Positions 49,901 to 61,408 of a stretch of DNA of 64,000 nt are shown piece by piece. The first letter of the stretch is position 1, and every line of letters begins with the position of its first letter. Source of the DNA: Pomacea canaliculata (lineage: Eukaryota; Mollusca; Gastropoda; Architaenioglossa; Ampullariidae); contig NC_037600.1 in the NCBI RefSeq assembly GCF_003073045.1, positions 15,578,352-15,642,351 of the forward strand. The letters run 5' to 3'. A program made the translations under genes and the position numbers. A model generated the notes under the pieces. That model saw nothing but the letters and a program-made list of their open reading frames with translations. It was not told the origin of the DNA and did no database searches.

Positions 49901-51115
49901 AGCTACGACAATCATTGTAAACTTTAGCTAACCTCATCTGAAGACCTACGCTCCCATCCTTTTATCTCTCCCTTTATGATTTGTCTACTAGACTATTCTT
50001 GTTTTACATGTTGGTAAGCCAGCACACGTGACATCTTTATCAATATTACTGATATCAGTGGGGACATTAAGTTGAAGGTGTCAGACAGATTTCAATGGTT
50101 ACCGACTCACTGTCTGAATTACATCTTCCCCATGCCAGTCACTCACTAAATTTTAAAGATCTGTTTTTCTCTGTGTGTCTAGTCACATTTTTGTCTATTT
50201 GTGTGTTTAACTATTTGTTTGACTAAACCTATTTCTTACCTAGCCCTTTACAAGCTAGATGATTTGCGCTAATGATAAATATTATTGGCTGATTGTTACA
50301 ATCACAGTTTACATGCCCAAAGTGGTCCTTGTACTTGCCAATGATCTTGTGTATCAGTCGTAGAGACACTGACCCATCGCATGTTCCATAGTCTCCAATG
50401 GTGAACACGCCTTTTGGTGAAGGCACGGGCACAGAATCTACAAGACAGAAAAAGTGTGAGTTGTTCATGGTAAAATTTGTTGAAATCATAAGAACTACTT
50501 GAGGAAGTATTGCCAGCGCACCGGAAGTTCGCGACAAAGGACTTCACTGCGCATGCGTTTTGGTGTCAGAGGATGAGGAGTGAAAGCTACAAACAAAACA
50601 CGGAGCAATATAAATCTCAACAAACCTGACAAAAAGCTACACAAAGACCGAGTTTGTTTTTCTTTTTTGGTCGTAAGTGGATATTGCAAGATATGATGCA
50701 GACACGCAGACAAAATGAAAATATTGACTATATAGTCTTAATCAGTGCGTGGCATCTTCCATGTATTCATTTTCTAGGAACAAAATTTCAAAAGACAGAA
50801 AAACAAAAATGAAACTGGTAAGACTAACTTACCTATAAGAGATAAAACAAAATCTTCACAGATGTCAGTGATTGGTTTTGACAGCTTTCCGAGACTGTCC
50901 GCATAGTAACCAGACCCTGGCTGCCAGAAGTATTGAAAGGGAGGAATCTTGATGTCTGCGGCTTTCTCTGACATCTGTCTTTGTACTGTTGATGTCGCCA
51001 CGCCATCTGACGGCCTGTTTCCTACCTGCCGAGATGACAGTGACGTCAGCTGTAGACATGGCAGGTGACGGGCAGCAGTTGTGTTCACAACACGACGAAT
51101 GACAGTCTTCAACAT
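46962..51115 (-). CDS. SABATH-type SAM-dependent carboxyl methyltransferase, gene A (441 aa)
   Basis: Exons 5' to 3': 50833-51115, 50339-50437, 49478-49576, 49196-49334, 48815-48945, 48387-48550, 47758-47938 and 46962-47191. They total 1,326 nt in one frame. Residues 1-30 (MLKTVIRRVVNTTAARH) are basic and free of acidic residues, like a mitochondrial presequence. FQYFWQPGSGYYADS matches the family's N-terminal substrate/SAM segment. TIGDYGTCDGS is the SAM-binding motif I. VLYEDHPSNDYNSLF matches the NDLPxNDFNxLF motif. GTNFYKQCVPDHTCDVIISF matches the SFYxRLFP...S segment. AAARDWQTFLLHRAAELKQG and the C-terminal FYECFVK region complete the fold. The expected reaction is transfer of a methyl group from SAM to a carboxyl group of a small molecule; the substrate is unknown. 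The intron after exon 2 is GC-AG. An hAT MITE lies between exons 6 and 7. Confidence 0.85.
48094..48301. mobile_element. 208-bp hAT-type MITE in an intron of gene A
   Basis: The ends are CAGCGGTTCTCAACC and its inverted copy GGTTGAGAACCGCTG, a well-known hAT terminal type. Flanks ACACACAG (48,086-48,093) and ACATACAG (48,302-48,309) form an 8-bp target duplication with one mismatch. The inside is C-rich. Gene B lacks it. Confidence 0.9.
50337..50338 (-). other. Non-canonical GC 5' splice site, gene A intron 2
   Basis: Exon 2 ends AAGATCATTG before GCAAGT, the optimal GC-donor context. The splice gives KIIDHLRNKHGPDL in the correct phase. GT sites nearby either give the wrong phase or add residues, and in gene B the reading beyond the GC site meets TAG. 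Confidence 0.8.
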
Positions 51116-52439
51116 GTTACCTTTACCTGTCCTTTACCTGCGCAGTAAGTCAGAACACACAGGTCAAAGGGCAGTAGCTAGTTTGATTACATACAACGTT
51201 AATCTATGCAAATCAGATGTGCCTGCCAGCCAGTCTCTGTCCTTGTCTGCTTTCCTACTTTCTCATACTCTGGTGTATGACAGTGTATATCTATAGCTAG
51301 TCACTACTCAATCATCCAATCGTTTGAGAATTTGCGAAATATAAACAACAAATAGTCCTTATTTTTATCTATCTTGCGTACCGTTTAAAATTTTTAATAT
51401 TTTTGAATTACGCTTCTACAGTTATAATAACAAATTATGCGACTACCTTATTTAAAAAAAAAAAGTTTTATGCTTTCTTACAGAATGCACTACTACACCA
51501 AAAACAAACATTTTTATAACACGGTCGCTTCCACCAGCAAAACAAGTCCTTAACACAGGGAGCGCACTCTTGTCAACCTGTCATCAATGCAGCAAATGCA
51601 CTTTTCCAGTAAAGTGCAACAACAGCAAGCAAGCATGTCCTACACACACACATGAGCTCAACTCTTTCAAAGCAAGTATTCAGCTTTAAGAAAGAAGAAC
51701 TAGGACAGGATATAGCGTTCCACTTGAAAACTCATTTTTAATATTTCTCTCCGTCCCCCGGCTTCACAACAACAATACTCCAACGCACATCATTAACTCA
51801 GGAATTCTATAAAACCCCATTTTGTTGTCCTAGAATAGAAAATAAGTTCATAATTTGTAAATAATAGTATCACAGACTTGCAAGGTGTCGCAACCTCTCC
51901 ACACAGGAGTGTTTATATATCTACGCATTCTTTCTTTTGACACACCAGATGATAACAGTAAATAAAATCGTTTACTAACACACCTCAGAGAATGCCATGA
52001 AGGATGGTGGTCACACTCACGAAAATTATTCCTTTTTGTTCTCTATTGGACGATCAGTCATGACACACATTAATTATCTCCCTTGTTCTCTCGTCGTTAG
52101 CAGTTCCACAGAAAAGATGTCTACCTCAGTCAGACATCGTCCATGCTCTCCGTCAAGTACACACAGAAGGTCTTTGTCACCAGCGACATCTAGCGACTAG
52201 CCCCGTCAGATAAATACAAATCTCCTCACTCTCCCCTTCACAGCAGGCCTGCACTGAATGAAATGTTTCTTTTGTTAATCAACTGTCACTCATCTAGAAA
52301 GTCCGTACTCGCCTCCCAGCGGGCTTTGAATAGAAATCTACACATCTACTATAAATAGAGGTGTTTACATGTAAGATGTTGCTATAAATAGTAGTATTAA
52401 TACATGTTGTCGTCGTTATCTTCTTAAGTTGTTGGGACA

Positions 52440-52710
52440 CAATGAAACCCCCTCACACAAACGTGTCATAGGGTAGAAGCAATCACCCCTGTTAGGGTCT
52501 AGGGTGGGTTTTTGACAAGCCTGAGACCCCAGAGGCAAGAAAGGGGGCAGTATGTGTCAGAGTAAAGGTGATGAATGGGGTAGACAGTAAGTGGTTACAA
52601 GAGCCAAGCCGGGTGGCAGAGGCGTCAACGCTTAGGGGTTCCACACCTGTCTGCTAAGTGTACGGGGAGGGCGGTTAGTCACCTGTCCACCATGTCACTT
52701 GTGGGCGGGG
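52440..52710. repeat. Unclassified dispersed repeat, copy 2 of 2
   Basis: This matches 33,000-33,285: GTTACAAGAGCCAAG, GCAGAGGCGTCAA, TCCACACCTGTCTGC, then GTTAGTCACCTGTCCACCA. It is the only clear non-transposon sequence shared by the two gene arrays. Confidence 0.6.
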
Positions 52711-52979
52711 CAGAAGGTCTTTTTCCTATCGGTGTTAGCTACTTGGTGATTGGATTGTGAGTGAGTGACCAACGACATCCCTTGTTGTATGTGTCTGTGA
52801 GAAGGTGCCAAGTAAAAAAAGGGAACAAATGACTTTGGAAAACACTTGTCTGCACGACATCAGTGTGGACGGAGCAAAAGTTCAGAGGTCGAGTCGAGCA
52901 TCTCTAACGCTAGCTTCACTTTTACCTCAAGACCGAGTGTGAAGCCAAGAGGGCAAGAGTCGGGAGGAAGGACGAGTTA

Positions 52980-53140
52980 GTGTGAGCATCTCCTGACAGT
53001 CTGTCAGCCCTCAGTGCGCTTGCGGACCCGATCAGAAGTGAGCGAGCGTAGGCAACAGTGTGGCGTGAAATGGGAAATAAACATCAGCAGTGACCACCGC
53101 CGTGTCTCTCTCTTTATTTCTCTCTTACACTCTCCACACC
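52980..53140. repeat. Spacer repeat of the methyltransferase array, copy 2
   Basis: This is the counterpart of 45,945-46,140. It includes GTGAGCGAGCG and ends with CTCTTACACTCTCCACAC. Confidence 0.65.
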
Positions 53141-53518
53141 ATAAATAAAGTAGTTTTGATTTTTTTTTACTGGAGAAACAATTACTAATAAAGAAAAGGA
53201 ATGCATTTGAACATGAAACAGAAGCATTGTTTTCGGATTTGCTTTTATTTCACTTAAAGCCTTATTTAAACGATGTTTTCTCAAATGCTGTAGTGCAAAC
53301 TCTGATTGGGTAAATAAATAGATAAAGCATGAAATATTATGGTTAAGAAATAATGATGAACTCATGACTTTATTTACAGGACTTCGTGTTAACACTTTAG
53401 TCGACTGTGATTGAGTAACCAGTAGCTGGACAATGTTTCTTCAGACAATGGCGATGAAAAGGTCGCTCTGTATATATAGGAAAAATACAAGAAGTTGTGG
53501 TCTACAATTACCGATTGT

Positions 53519-55474
53519 TCATTTTAATTTCTGTGCGACAAGCCGCCCCACATAGGGTTCACTTTGGAAAGTTTCTGGGTTACACGCGGCCACCCGTTCA
53601 ACGAAACATTCGTAGAGCTGATCCATGATATCCGACTGTTCCTCAGCTGTCCGAGTTTTCTCCAGGGTATTTCTCAGGGTGGCATCCAAGACTAGTCTGT
53701 ATGCTTGTACCAGACGACGAGCAAACATCTTTCTGTCGTCAACTCCATCTGTACAGATGTATGTACTATTTGAATCGACAAACAAACATTGACTTTGTTG
53801 TATTTTTCTGAAAAAAAGGAAATCATCCTTTTTTGCACAGAAGGTGTAGCATTTGATTTTTATTATAATTAGAACACAAGCCTTTGCTCTTAAGATTTGT
53901 ACGTGAGGAACAGGGCAAAAATGTCTACTTTGCCGAAAATTTTTAATAATCACACGGCATTGAACTCTGACCTTTGCAAGCTAGCGATCTGTGTATGCAA
54001 CGAGTCATGTTGGACATCGTAAAACAACGAATGAGCAATTTTAGGCTAAATGACAAAAGCAAAAATAGTACAGACATAAAGAGAAAGCAAAGTCTACATT
54101 CGTACTGAAAAAATATGTTTTTGGTTTACAAATTAAAGGTAATGGATATACATATGTTGCAAACACTCACGCATGCAATGAAATCATTGTATCGCTCGTA
54201 ATAATAATATCATTCTTGTAAAAAATATGATGTTTCTTAAGAGAGGAATGTAAATAATAAAAATATATTTTTGCGCTGACCTGTCTGTAGCTTTTCTCGC
54301 CACAATGTCTTCATAAAACAAGGAGAGAAAAAGTCTTCTGGACCCTTTAATATCCTGAGACCAGCCTGTCGGACTGGAGACATGGCGGCATCCTCGAAAG
54401 GATCTTTTAGTTCTTGTAAAGTCCGATAAGCCTGCAGGGTAGTGCACGACTGGAACTCCTCCTGTAGCAACACATTGGTAGACTTTAGCTAGTGTCAAGG
54501 TTCTTTGTATACATGGTAAGGTGTATAAAGCAGAATTTCTAGTTGAATTGCTAAGTCAAAGAACTGGCTTGAATATTTTACATTTTACTCACTGTTGTTA
54601 TCACACCATTTGTGTGAAGATCATTCCATGCCAAATCCAAATTCCTATAAATGTCCTTCCCGTTCTCTATAGTATCAGTGATGTTTGTCACAGAACTGTT
54701 GGTATCACGAGACTGTGAGGTGTTGTCTCCGAGTTCTGTAAGGAGCTGCGTAACGAAGAGAAGTCCACCTAGAGAAACACCAAAACACATTTCTCATTTG
54801 ATTATTGACTCATTGTTTTGGTAGGTAAATAATAATAAAATAAGTATCGACTTTGTAGTCCCTGATTTTCTCATTTTGTCATCGACTCGACGGTCATCTT
54901 TAATTTCTTCATAATCCACAGGTAGACAGACCATCACCGCGATTGACATCAGTGTTGTCATCATCCTGACATCGCAGTCATCATGCGCTCAGTGTTATAA
55001 TCATGGCTTCTGCATAATCACGCCCATGTCATCAGCACTCTTTGCATATAAACCTCTATTAAACAACCAAATACCAACCCACCCTGTTTGAGTTCTGCTG
55101 CTCTCAGGAGGAGGAACTTCCGCCAGTCACGTGCTGCAGCCTCGCGATGAGCTCGCATCTCTTCTTCTGATGTCGACCGCCAGGGGAAAATTGTATTGGA
55201 GCATCTCACATAACTGGAGAGAATTATTTCATCTATATCTCCGGAGATAAACTGAGTGAAAATAGCTTATGATAACATCATTAGCAAAAAAAAAAAAAAA
55301 AAGACAAAAAAAAAAAAGACAAAAAAACCAAAACAAAAAAACAAACAAACAAACAAACAAACAAACAAAAAAACCAAGCAAAATAAAACTAAAATAATAG
55401 ATGACATTTCACATCCAAACTAAATTAAACGAGTTAGTGAAAATAGCTTATGATAACATCATTAGCGAAAAAAA

Positions 55475-55505
<31 letters not shown>

Positions 55506-57047
55506 CCAAAACAAAAAAAAACAAACAAAAAAACCAAGGAAAATAAAACTAAAATAAAAGATGATATTTCACATGCAAACTAAATTAAACGAGTTAGTTT
55601 ATATTTTTTTTAGCCGTATTAATATTTTATGTAAAGTGATGTTCTTATCTTACCTTTGGAAGAAGAAAAAAATTCCTTAAAAAAGATTTATAAAGATATT
55701 TTGTATTTTATATCGTAGATTTTTTTTAATAGGAATGTAAACGTCTGCGATTGTTGGTTGTTGTTTGATTTAGTGATGATAAGTAAGTGTTTAATTATTT
55801 TGATGCCAAGTTACCACTGTCTCCTACTCACCTCTCCTCACTCAAAAAATGAACACCTATGAAGGAGATAATGACATCACAGGTGTTGTCAGGTACACAC
55901 TGCTTGTAGAAGTTAGTGCCACAGACAATAGGGAACACATTGTTGAACTTGGATAGGTATGATGTTTGACCTAAAAACAAATTTAAAATGCTGCAAAATA
56001 ATATTGCTTGTTGCCTTTAACAATGTATGTACGTGATAAATAAAATAAAAGTTAAAGATTTACTTGCCAAACACATAGTATTGTCAAATCACTACAAGGC
56101 ATTACCGTAAATAGTTTTGAAGAGACTGTTGTAGTCGCTGGATGGGTGATCTTCGTACAACACCTGAATCTTCAGGTCGGGTCCATGTTTGTTTCTTAAG
56201 TGGTCTGAAACAATTGCAAGCTATTTAAAAGCTAGCTGATGTACTGATGTAAGCTGATGGTTAATATCATCAAGTTACTGGTTAGAGTTACTGTTCACAT
56301 TCCCCCAAACTACTGGTCTTTGTACTTGCCGATGATCTTGTGTATCAGTTGTAGGGACACCGACCCATCACAGGTTCCATAGTCACCAATGGTGAAGACT
56401 CCTGTTGGTGAAGGTACCGGCACGGCGTCTAGTAGATAGACAAAATGTAAGTTAAAATGTGATGAACTGTTGGTCTATTCGTTGTGAAGGTGTTATCACA
56501 TAACCCATACATATAGCAGTTAAGTGTGACGATGGTCATGCATGTCGGTACAGAAAGTGAAAGCGAAAGTTACAACTGAAAGTAGAAAAAAGTTTTGAAA
56601 AAAAGCAACCATCTTAATTATTCGTTCCAGGCGAGTGATTTACAATGCTCGAAACAGAAAATGAAGGCTCTGGCTCTAAGTATTATTATTCATAAAACTG
56701 AACTGTTAAAGGACAGAAAAAATACGTTGTAGGTGTGTAAGAGTAGAGGGGAGTCACGATCTCACACACGCACGCACGCACGCACGCACGTACTACAAAC
56801 AAAGGTTAGAAAACTCAGAATCACAAAGAAAATGCTGTTACATACCTATATGAGACAAAACAAAATTCTCGCAGATGTCAGTGGCTACTTTTGACACTCT
56901 TCCAAGACTTTCTCCATAGTAACCAGAACCTGGCTGCCAGAAGTATTGAAAGGAATGTTTCTTGTCTCCTGACATCCCTCTCCGAGTCGCTGACGTCCCC
57001 ACGCCGTCTGACGTTCTTTTAACTGACAGAAACGAACAAAGTGACAT
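53519..57047 (-). CDS. SABATH-type SAM-dependent carboxyl methyltransferase, gene B (418 aa)
   Basis: Exons 5' to 3': 56846-57047, 56330-56428, 56106-56204, 55832-55970, 55083-55213, 54593-54768, 54281-54461 and 53519-53748. They total 1,257 nt in one frame. Exon sizes equal those of gene A except exon 1 and exon 6 (176 against 164 nt). Motifs seen: FQYFWQPGSGYYGESLG, TIGDYGTCDGS, VCGTNFYKQCVPDNT, PWRSTSEEEMRAHREAAARD and QLYECFVERV. Exon 1 starts at MSLCSFLSVKRTS; the sequence matching gene A's presequence is rearranged and stopped upstream, so this protein is probably not imported where A is. Intron 2 has the same GC donor. A GC-rich stretch and a CAA microsatellite lie just upstream. Confidence 0.82.
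55255..55596. repeat. 181-bp tandem duplication with A-rich cores in intron 4 of gene B
   Basis: AGTGAAAATAGCTTATGATA occurs at 55,255 and again at 55,436. Each unit contains a long A/CAAA run and ends ACTAAATTAAACGAGTTAGT. Confidence 0.9.
56328..56329 (-). other. Non-canonical GC 5' splice site, gene B intron 2
   Basis: Exon 2 ends AAGATCATCG before GCAAGTACAAAG. Reading through instead gives DQ and then TAG, so the GC donor is needed to keep the gene open. Confidence 0.8.
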
Positions 57048-57102
57048 GGGATGTAGACATGGCCACTAGTCAGTCGTCTTCACTAGACATGTTTCCAAAG
57101 TG

Positions 57103-57103
<1 letters not shown>

Positions 57104-57176
<73 letters not shown>
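57104..57176. repeat. (CAA)n microsatellite upstream of gene B
   Basis: About 24 CAA units without interruption, about 60 bp from the proposed start codon of gene B. Confidence 0.95.
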
Positions 57177-57289
57177 AAGCCAATGAAAACGTCCATAGGA
57201 GATTTACAATGACTTCTTACATTATTCTGGAAAGAATATGCTATCCACACGCTCGCAACAGCTCACACAGTCTCCCAGGGGCTGGACCA

Positions 57290-57560
57290 ATGGCCAGCGC
57301 CCACAGCACCCACGTGACGCTACAGCGCGTGAAGGCTTTTCGCACCAAAACTGTGGACAGGGTTGGGAGGGGCCATGAACAGCGAGCCCCCATTGGTAGA
57401 GCAAACAGCGGACTCAACACTCAAGCAGACGTCAGCGAAAAAAGGCCTCGACCTTTCCCCCGCGAACCGGCTAAAAATAGCCTGAACTATGACGTCGTCT
57501 GCTGTAAGCGGCCTAACACTGGTGCGTCTAGTGCGCCAAGAGAAAGGCAGGCACAGAAAC
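57290..57560 (-). promoter_or_regulatory. GC-rich candidate promoter region of gene B
   Basis: It is clearly richer in G, C and CpG than its AT-rich surroundings. It contains CTAAAAATAG (57,471-57,480), which fits the MEF2 consensus, a CRE-like ATGACGTCG at about 57,489, and CCATTGG. The 126-aa plus-strand frame here has no recognised homology and probably reflects the base composition. Promoter function is inferred from position and composition only. Confidence 0.35.
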
Positions 57561-57969
57561 ACGCGACATGGAGATATAATCAATCATGATAGACAGCGCG
57601 AGCAAACATGTGCAAACCATTTTAAAAAACTAATATTATGACAACCTCATAAGAACGAGCTCATTCTACGCATTCATACAGGATAAATAAAACAACCTGA
57701 TAAAAAGCATCTTTGACATTGGCCGTTGTTAGTGTTCATATTTCACAGCACTCCGTAGTTTAAATTTTTTTCCGTTGCATTGACATACATTTGCGAATCA
57801 TAAGTCGAGTCAAATAGCTAATTTAATAGTACTAAAGGAAGACACATCAACGGTAAACTAAAATTAAAATTCATCGAAGCCAAATGCATCAATCAAACAG
57901 AACCTAAGACCTCACTGTTAAAAAACATGGGAGGTGCTTTATATTCATTTTCAGAAAACGAGAACAAAG

Positions 57970-58042
57970 GGAGACAAACAGAACGACAGACCGTCAGACC
58001 GACCGACAGACAGACCGACAGACCGTCAGACCGACAGACAGA
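57970..58042. repeat. GACAGACCGACA-type simple repeat
   Basis: Imperfect GACAGACC/GACCGACA units, next to the decayed exon at 58.1 kb. Confidence 0.85.
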
Positions 58043-58073
58043 AAACAAAGAAACAAGGATGTGAGGAACTGAC

Positions 58074-58344
58074 CAATATGCGATAAAATGAAATCGTCCC
58101 AGATGTCAGTCGTCGATGACTGTGGCTATTGTCATCAGAATCTGCCTTCCAAAAGTGTCTTACCGTCTGTTGCAGTTTCTGACATCCCTCTTCGTACAGT
58201 TTTCATCGCCAGACCATCTGATGTCCATCTCCTTGACTGTAGAGATGACAGTGAGGCCAGGTGTAGACAGGACAGGTGAGAGACAGCAGCTGCGTTTACA
58301 AGACGAGGGATGACCGTCATCACCATCTTACCTTCAGCTGACAA
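58074..58344 (-). pseudogene. Decayed first exon of a SABATH-like methyltransferase
   Basis: It reads MVMTVIPRLVNAAAVSHLSC, then SLQSRRWTSDGLAMKTVRRG, parallel to gene A's exon 1 including the presequence. The part matching FQYFWQPGSGYYADS is damaged and stops appear. A GTCAG donor remains at the exon end and a GTAAGA lies inside it. No further exons of this copy follow before gene B's own exon 1. It could serve as an alternative 5' exon, but decay is the simpler reading. Confidence 0.65.
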
Positions 58345-61300
58345 GCGGAAAAGTGATGAAGATTGCAGCTCAGCTTCTTAGTAATTCAGTCCACGACTGC
58401 ACTTGTACAGGTTAAAGTGCAGGAGCCAGTTGGAGAACTGGTTTTACTGGGAGATAAGGGGAAAGGAGAAAGAAAGATAAAGTATGAGTACAGCGCTGAC
58501 ACGTAAAATTTTGTCTTTCGGTCTCTTATCCTGTCTGCCTGTCTCTTTGCTTTTGACTTACTTTCATTTCATAACATCACTAACTTACTAGGCTTACGTA
58601 TGTACTTTCACACCCGATGCCTTGACACATTGTTTAAGAGGACAATTTTTTTCTCTAGAATGTAGCTCCCTGCTAGGAACCTTTACTATCGAAAACGCAA
58701 AACTTTATCATGTGACCGGTTTCCTTAAGCTGTGACTGTGTAAAAACAAAAAAGATAGGTAACTGCACCTTTTACTTACCTTGAATTTCTGTCTGTCTGT
58801 CTGTCTGTCTGTCTCACTCTGACCTGCATGCGGCATCTAGTTGCAGGACTGGCTGTCTTGCACTTATATATCTTTAGTTCCTGACTCACCGTAAAACATC
58901 AACCCTCTCCCCCACCTCTGACACAGTGCCAGGTCAAGACAACCCTACTCTGGCACATGTCTCTTTTGTTTTTAACAACAGTTATTCGGTAAAACATACG
59001 ACCCTTGGTGATACACAACACTTTTCTATTCATCCTACTTTCTTCCCTATCTTGTATGTCATTTCTACATCCAATTACACCTCCTGGAATACAAAACCTT
59101 AGAATATATAATCATAATGGCTTTTAAGTATTTTTAAAGATGTTAATAAACATGTTCAACCAGTGTTGCAGTATGGGGATGAACTCTGGGGTTGTCATCA
59201 TGTAGCAGATTATTTGTAGCAATTCACTTTTTGACTTTGAAAAGGTCTTGGGTGTAGATGGGCCTACTCCTGAGGATTTAATTTATGGTGAACTACACAA
59301 ACATTAAGTAACAGTGAACTACATTCGATACATTAGTTAATGGGTAAAACTTTCTAGAATAAACAATGAAAGACTGCCCTATAAATTGTAAAAAATAATA
59401 TGTGGTTTAGACTATAATGGTACAATGAACTGGGTTTCTAATTCTTCTTAGGCCCTCGTTGTATTCGTTGCAGTTACAGTTTCTTTGGCAGTTTTTTTTT
59501 GGGTTCTTTTTACAGGGTGGGTTACTAGGACAATACTAACAGCAATACATTAAATGTTGACTCTCACTTTAACGATTGTTTCTGGCTAGAAAGATGGATA
59601 CAGCAACAGGTCAAGACAACCCTAGTCTGGCACATTCTCCCTTGTTCACACGTGTTTCAATGTCAGTTATTCGGTTAGGCCAGTATGACCCGTCGTGACA
59701 TACACAACTATTCTATTCGTCCTGCTTTCCTCCCTTCCTCCATCTCATGTATGTCAGATAAAGACACGCATGCTGGAATGACTAATTATCATTTGTCAGA
59801 GTCAAGCGTTACCAGAGGTCAGAACCTTTAACCGCAGGATGACCCCGACTTGTTTCATGCGTGTCTACAGTGTCACTAGATGTAACTGTAATTTAAGAAA
59901 AAACAAATTTCATGATAGAATCAGACCTGCTTAGTGGACTAACTGTGCATGTGCATTTATTAACATGTGTTCCTTCAACCCCATGATGGGCTCGTGAAAC
60001 TTGTTTAATCCTTGTCTACAATGTCACCTGGGAATAATCCTTCTCACTTGTCTATTTTGTGTTTCCCTTGTTTGATGATCAACTCACTGAAGACACAACT
60101 ATCTCACAATCGTTTCCAGAAAGTTAGTGAGTAGCTATTAATGATTACAATCTACGTTTTCACAAATTTTGGGTACAGTATATTTTAATCAAACATGGAG
60201 TGCACCCGCACACTAATCAACTACAATCTCACCAGTCAGCACTAAGACAATGATGGCAACACAACTTTTGTTCAAAATAATGTTCTTACAAATCAATGGT
60301 AATTATCCAGATGATTACTCAATAGCTCAATGTCGACAGTGAAAATGAAGAAAAAGGGTGAGTGCGCACACCGGAAGACCAACATCACTACATGACAGGC
60401 ATCATTTGCTCGGCCAAAACAACCAAAACAAAAAAATAAAAAACAAGACAAAATGGACTTTTAAAAACTGATTTCAAAGTGGGTGTCTTTAATGTCTGAG
60501 AAAACTATTAAAACTTTCAGCCATTAGTTCAAGATTCCTTGGCCTTGTTTCTGACCATGGTTGCGCCATGAAGAGTTGGCCTCCAATGACATTCCGAGAG
60601 CACGTGCGCCATGTGAGGGGAAGGCGAGAACTTGATAACGGTCCTCCCCCCGACCTCAGCAGCACCAGTCCGTTATTCTATCCTCCCATCCGCTCCCCCA
60701 GGTCTGGAAATACACCAGTTCCCCAGTTCCAGACTTCCGCAATGTGGAGCTGACGAAGCTGATTGGTGGCCTGCCCAAATAACAACAACACTCTCTGTCC
60801 CTGAGTTTTTCTACAAAAGATGCAGACTTGTGATACAATGAATAAAACAGTCTGTCGTCTTTTCAAGAAGAGAAAATATTGTGACTTTGTGGTCATGTGA
60901 AAGTCTCCTGACACACAGTCAGCACTCAGTGTGATTGTAGACATGATTAGAAGTGAGCGAATATATGCGATAGAGTGAGTGAACAGGAAGACGAACACAG
61001 CAGTAACCGCCGCCAGGTCTTTCTCTCTCTTACACATACATGGCTTAGAAACTTAGTTTGCTCTTCATCATAGGTACAATTAACACTAAAACTTAAAAGC
61101 ACAGTGGTTTTGTTTTTGCATAACCGAGAAGTAAATGTTGGTTTTTGAACAATATGTATGAGACTAAACTATAGAAATGACTAAGACAAAGAAGAAGAAA
61201 TAACTTCTAAATAACTAGACAGAGATGTTAGATATGTCTGATGGTTTAGTGGGAGAAGTGCAGTGACTGCATGCAAACATCTCAGATTAAGTGTGAATTA

Positions 61301-61405
61301 TAATTAATTGAAAAAGTGGGGATTGTTTCTATATGCAATGGTGATGAGACCATAGCTTTATGATTGGTAAAGTACAGCCAGAGGTTCAATACTACAATTA
61401 CCGTT
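58345..61405. other. Spacer upstream of gene B and downstream of gene C
   Basis: No gene is recognised. It includes a TGTC repeat (about 58,788-58,813) and two similar stretches containing CAGGTCAAGACAACCCTA (58,930 and 59,609), then unassigned DNA. The short frames at 60.57-61.04 kb lack homology I recognise. Confidence 0.45.
60888..61036. repeat. Spacer repeat of the methyltransferase array, copy 3
   Basis: This is a diverged counterpart of 45,945-46,140 (CTCCTGACACACAGTCAGCA, AGAAGTGAGCGA, CTCTCTTACAC). Confidence 0.55.
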
Positions 61406-61408
61406 TGT

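Larger units (their letters stand above)
51116..53518. other. Spacer between methyltransferase genes A and B
   Basis: No gene. It holds the 3' spacer unit shared with 45.15-46.25 kb, interrupted at about 52.05-52.95 kb by extra sequence that includes the dispersed repeat at 52,440-52,710. Confidence 0.5.

Noticed and set aside
52468-53142. Possible solo LTR in the spacer between genes A and B
   Set aside because: TG/CA-like ends can be chosen, but no target duplication or polypurine tract supports them and only parts recur elsewhere.
56313-56330. Premature TAG in gene B exon 2, suggesting a pseudogene
   Set aside because: The stop lies in the intron once the GC donor at 56,328-56,329 is used; phase and protein match gene A.
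57209-57589. 126-aa frame on the plus strand
   Set aside because: It falls in a GC-rich region where long frames arise by chance; the opposite strand is open too.
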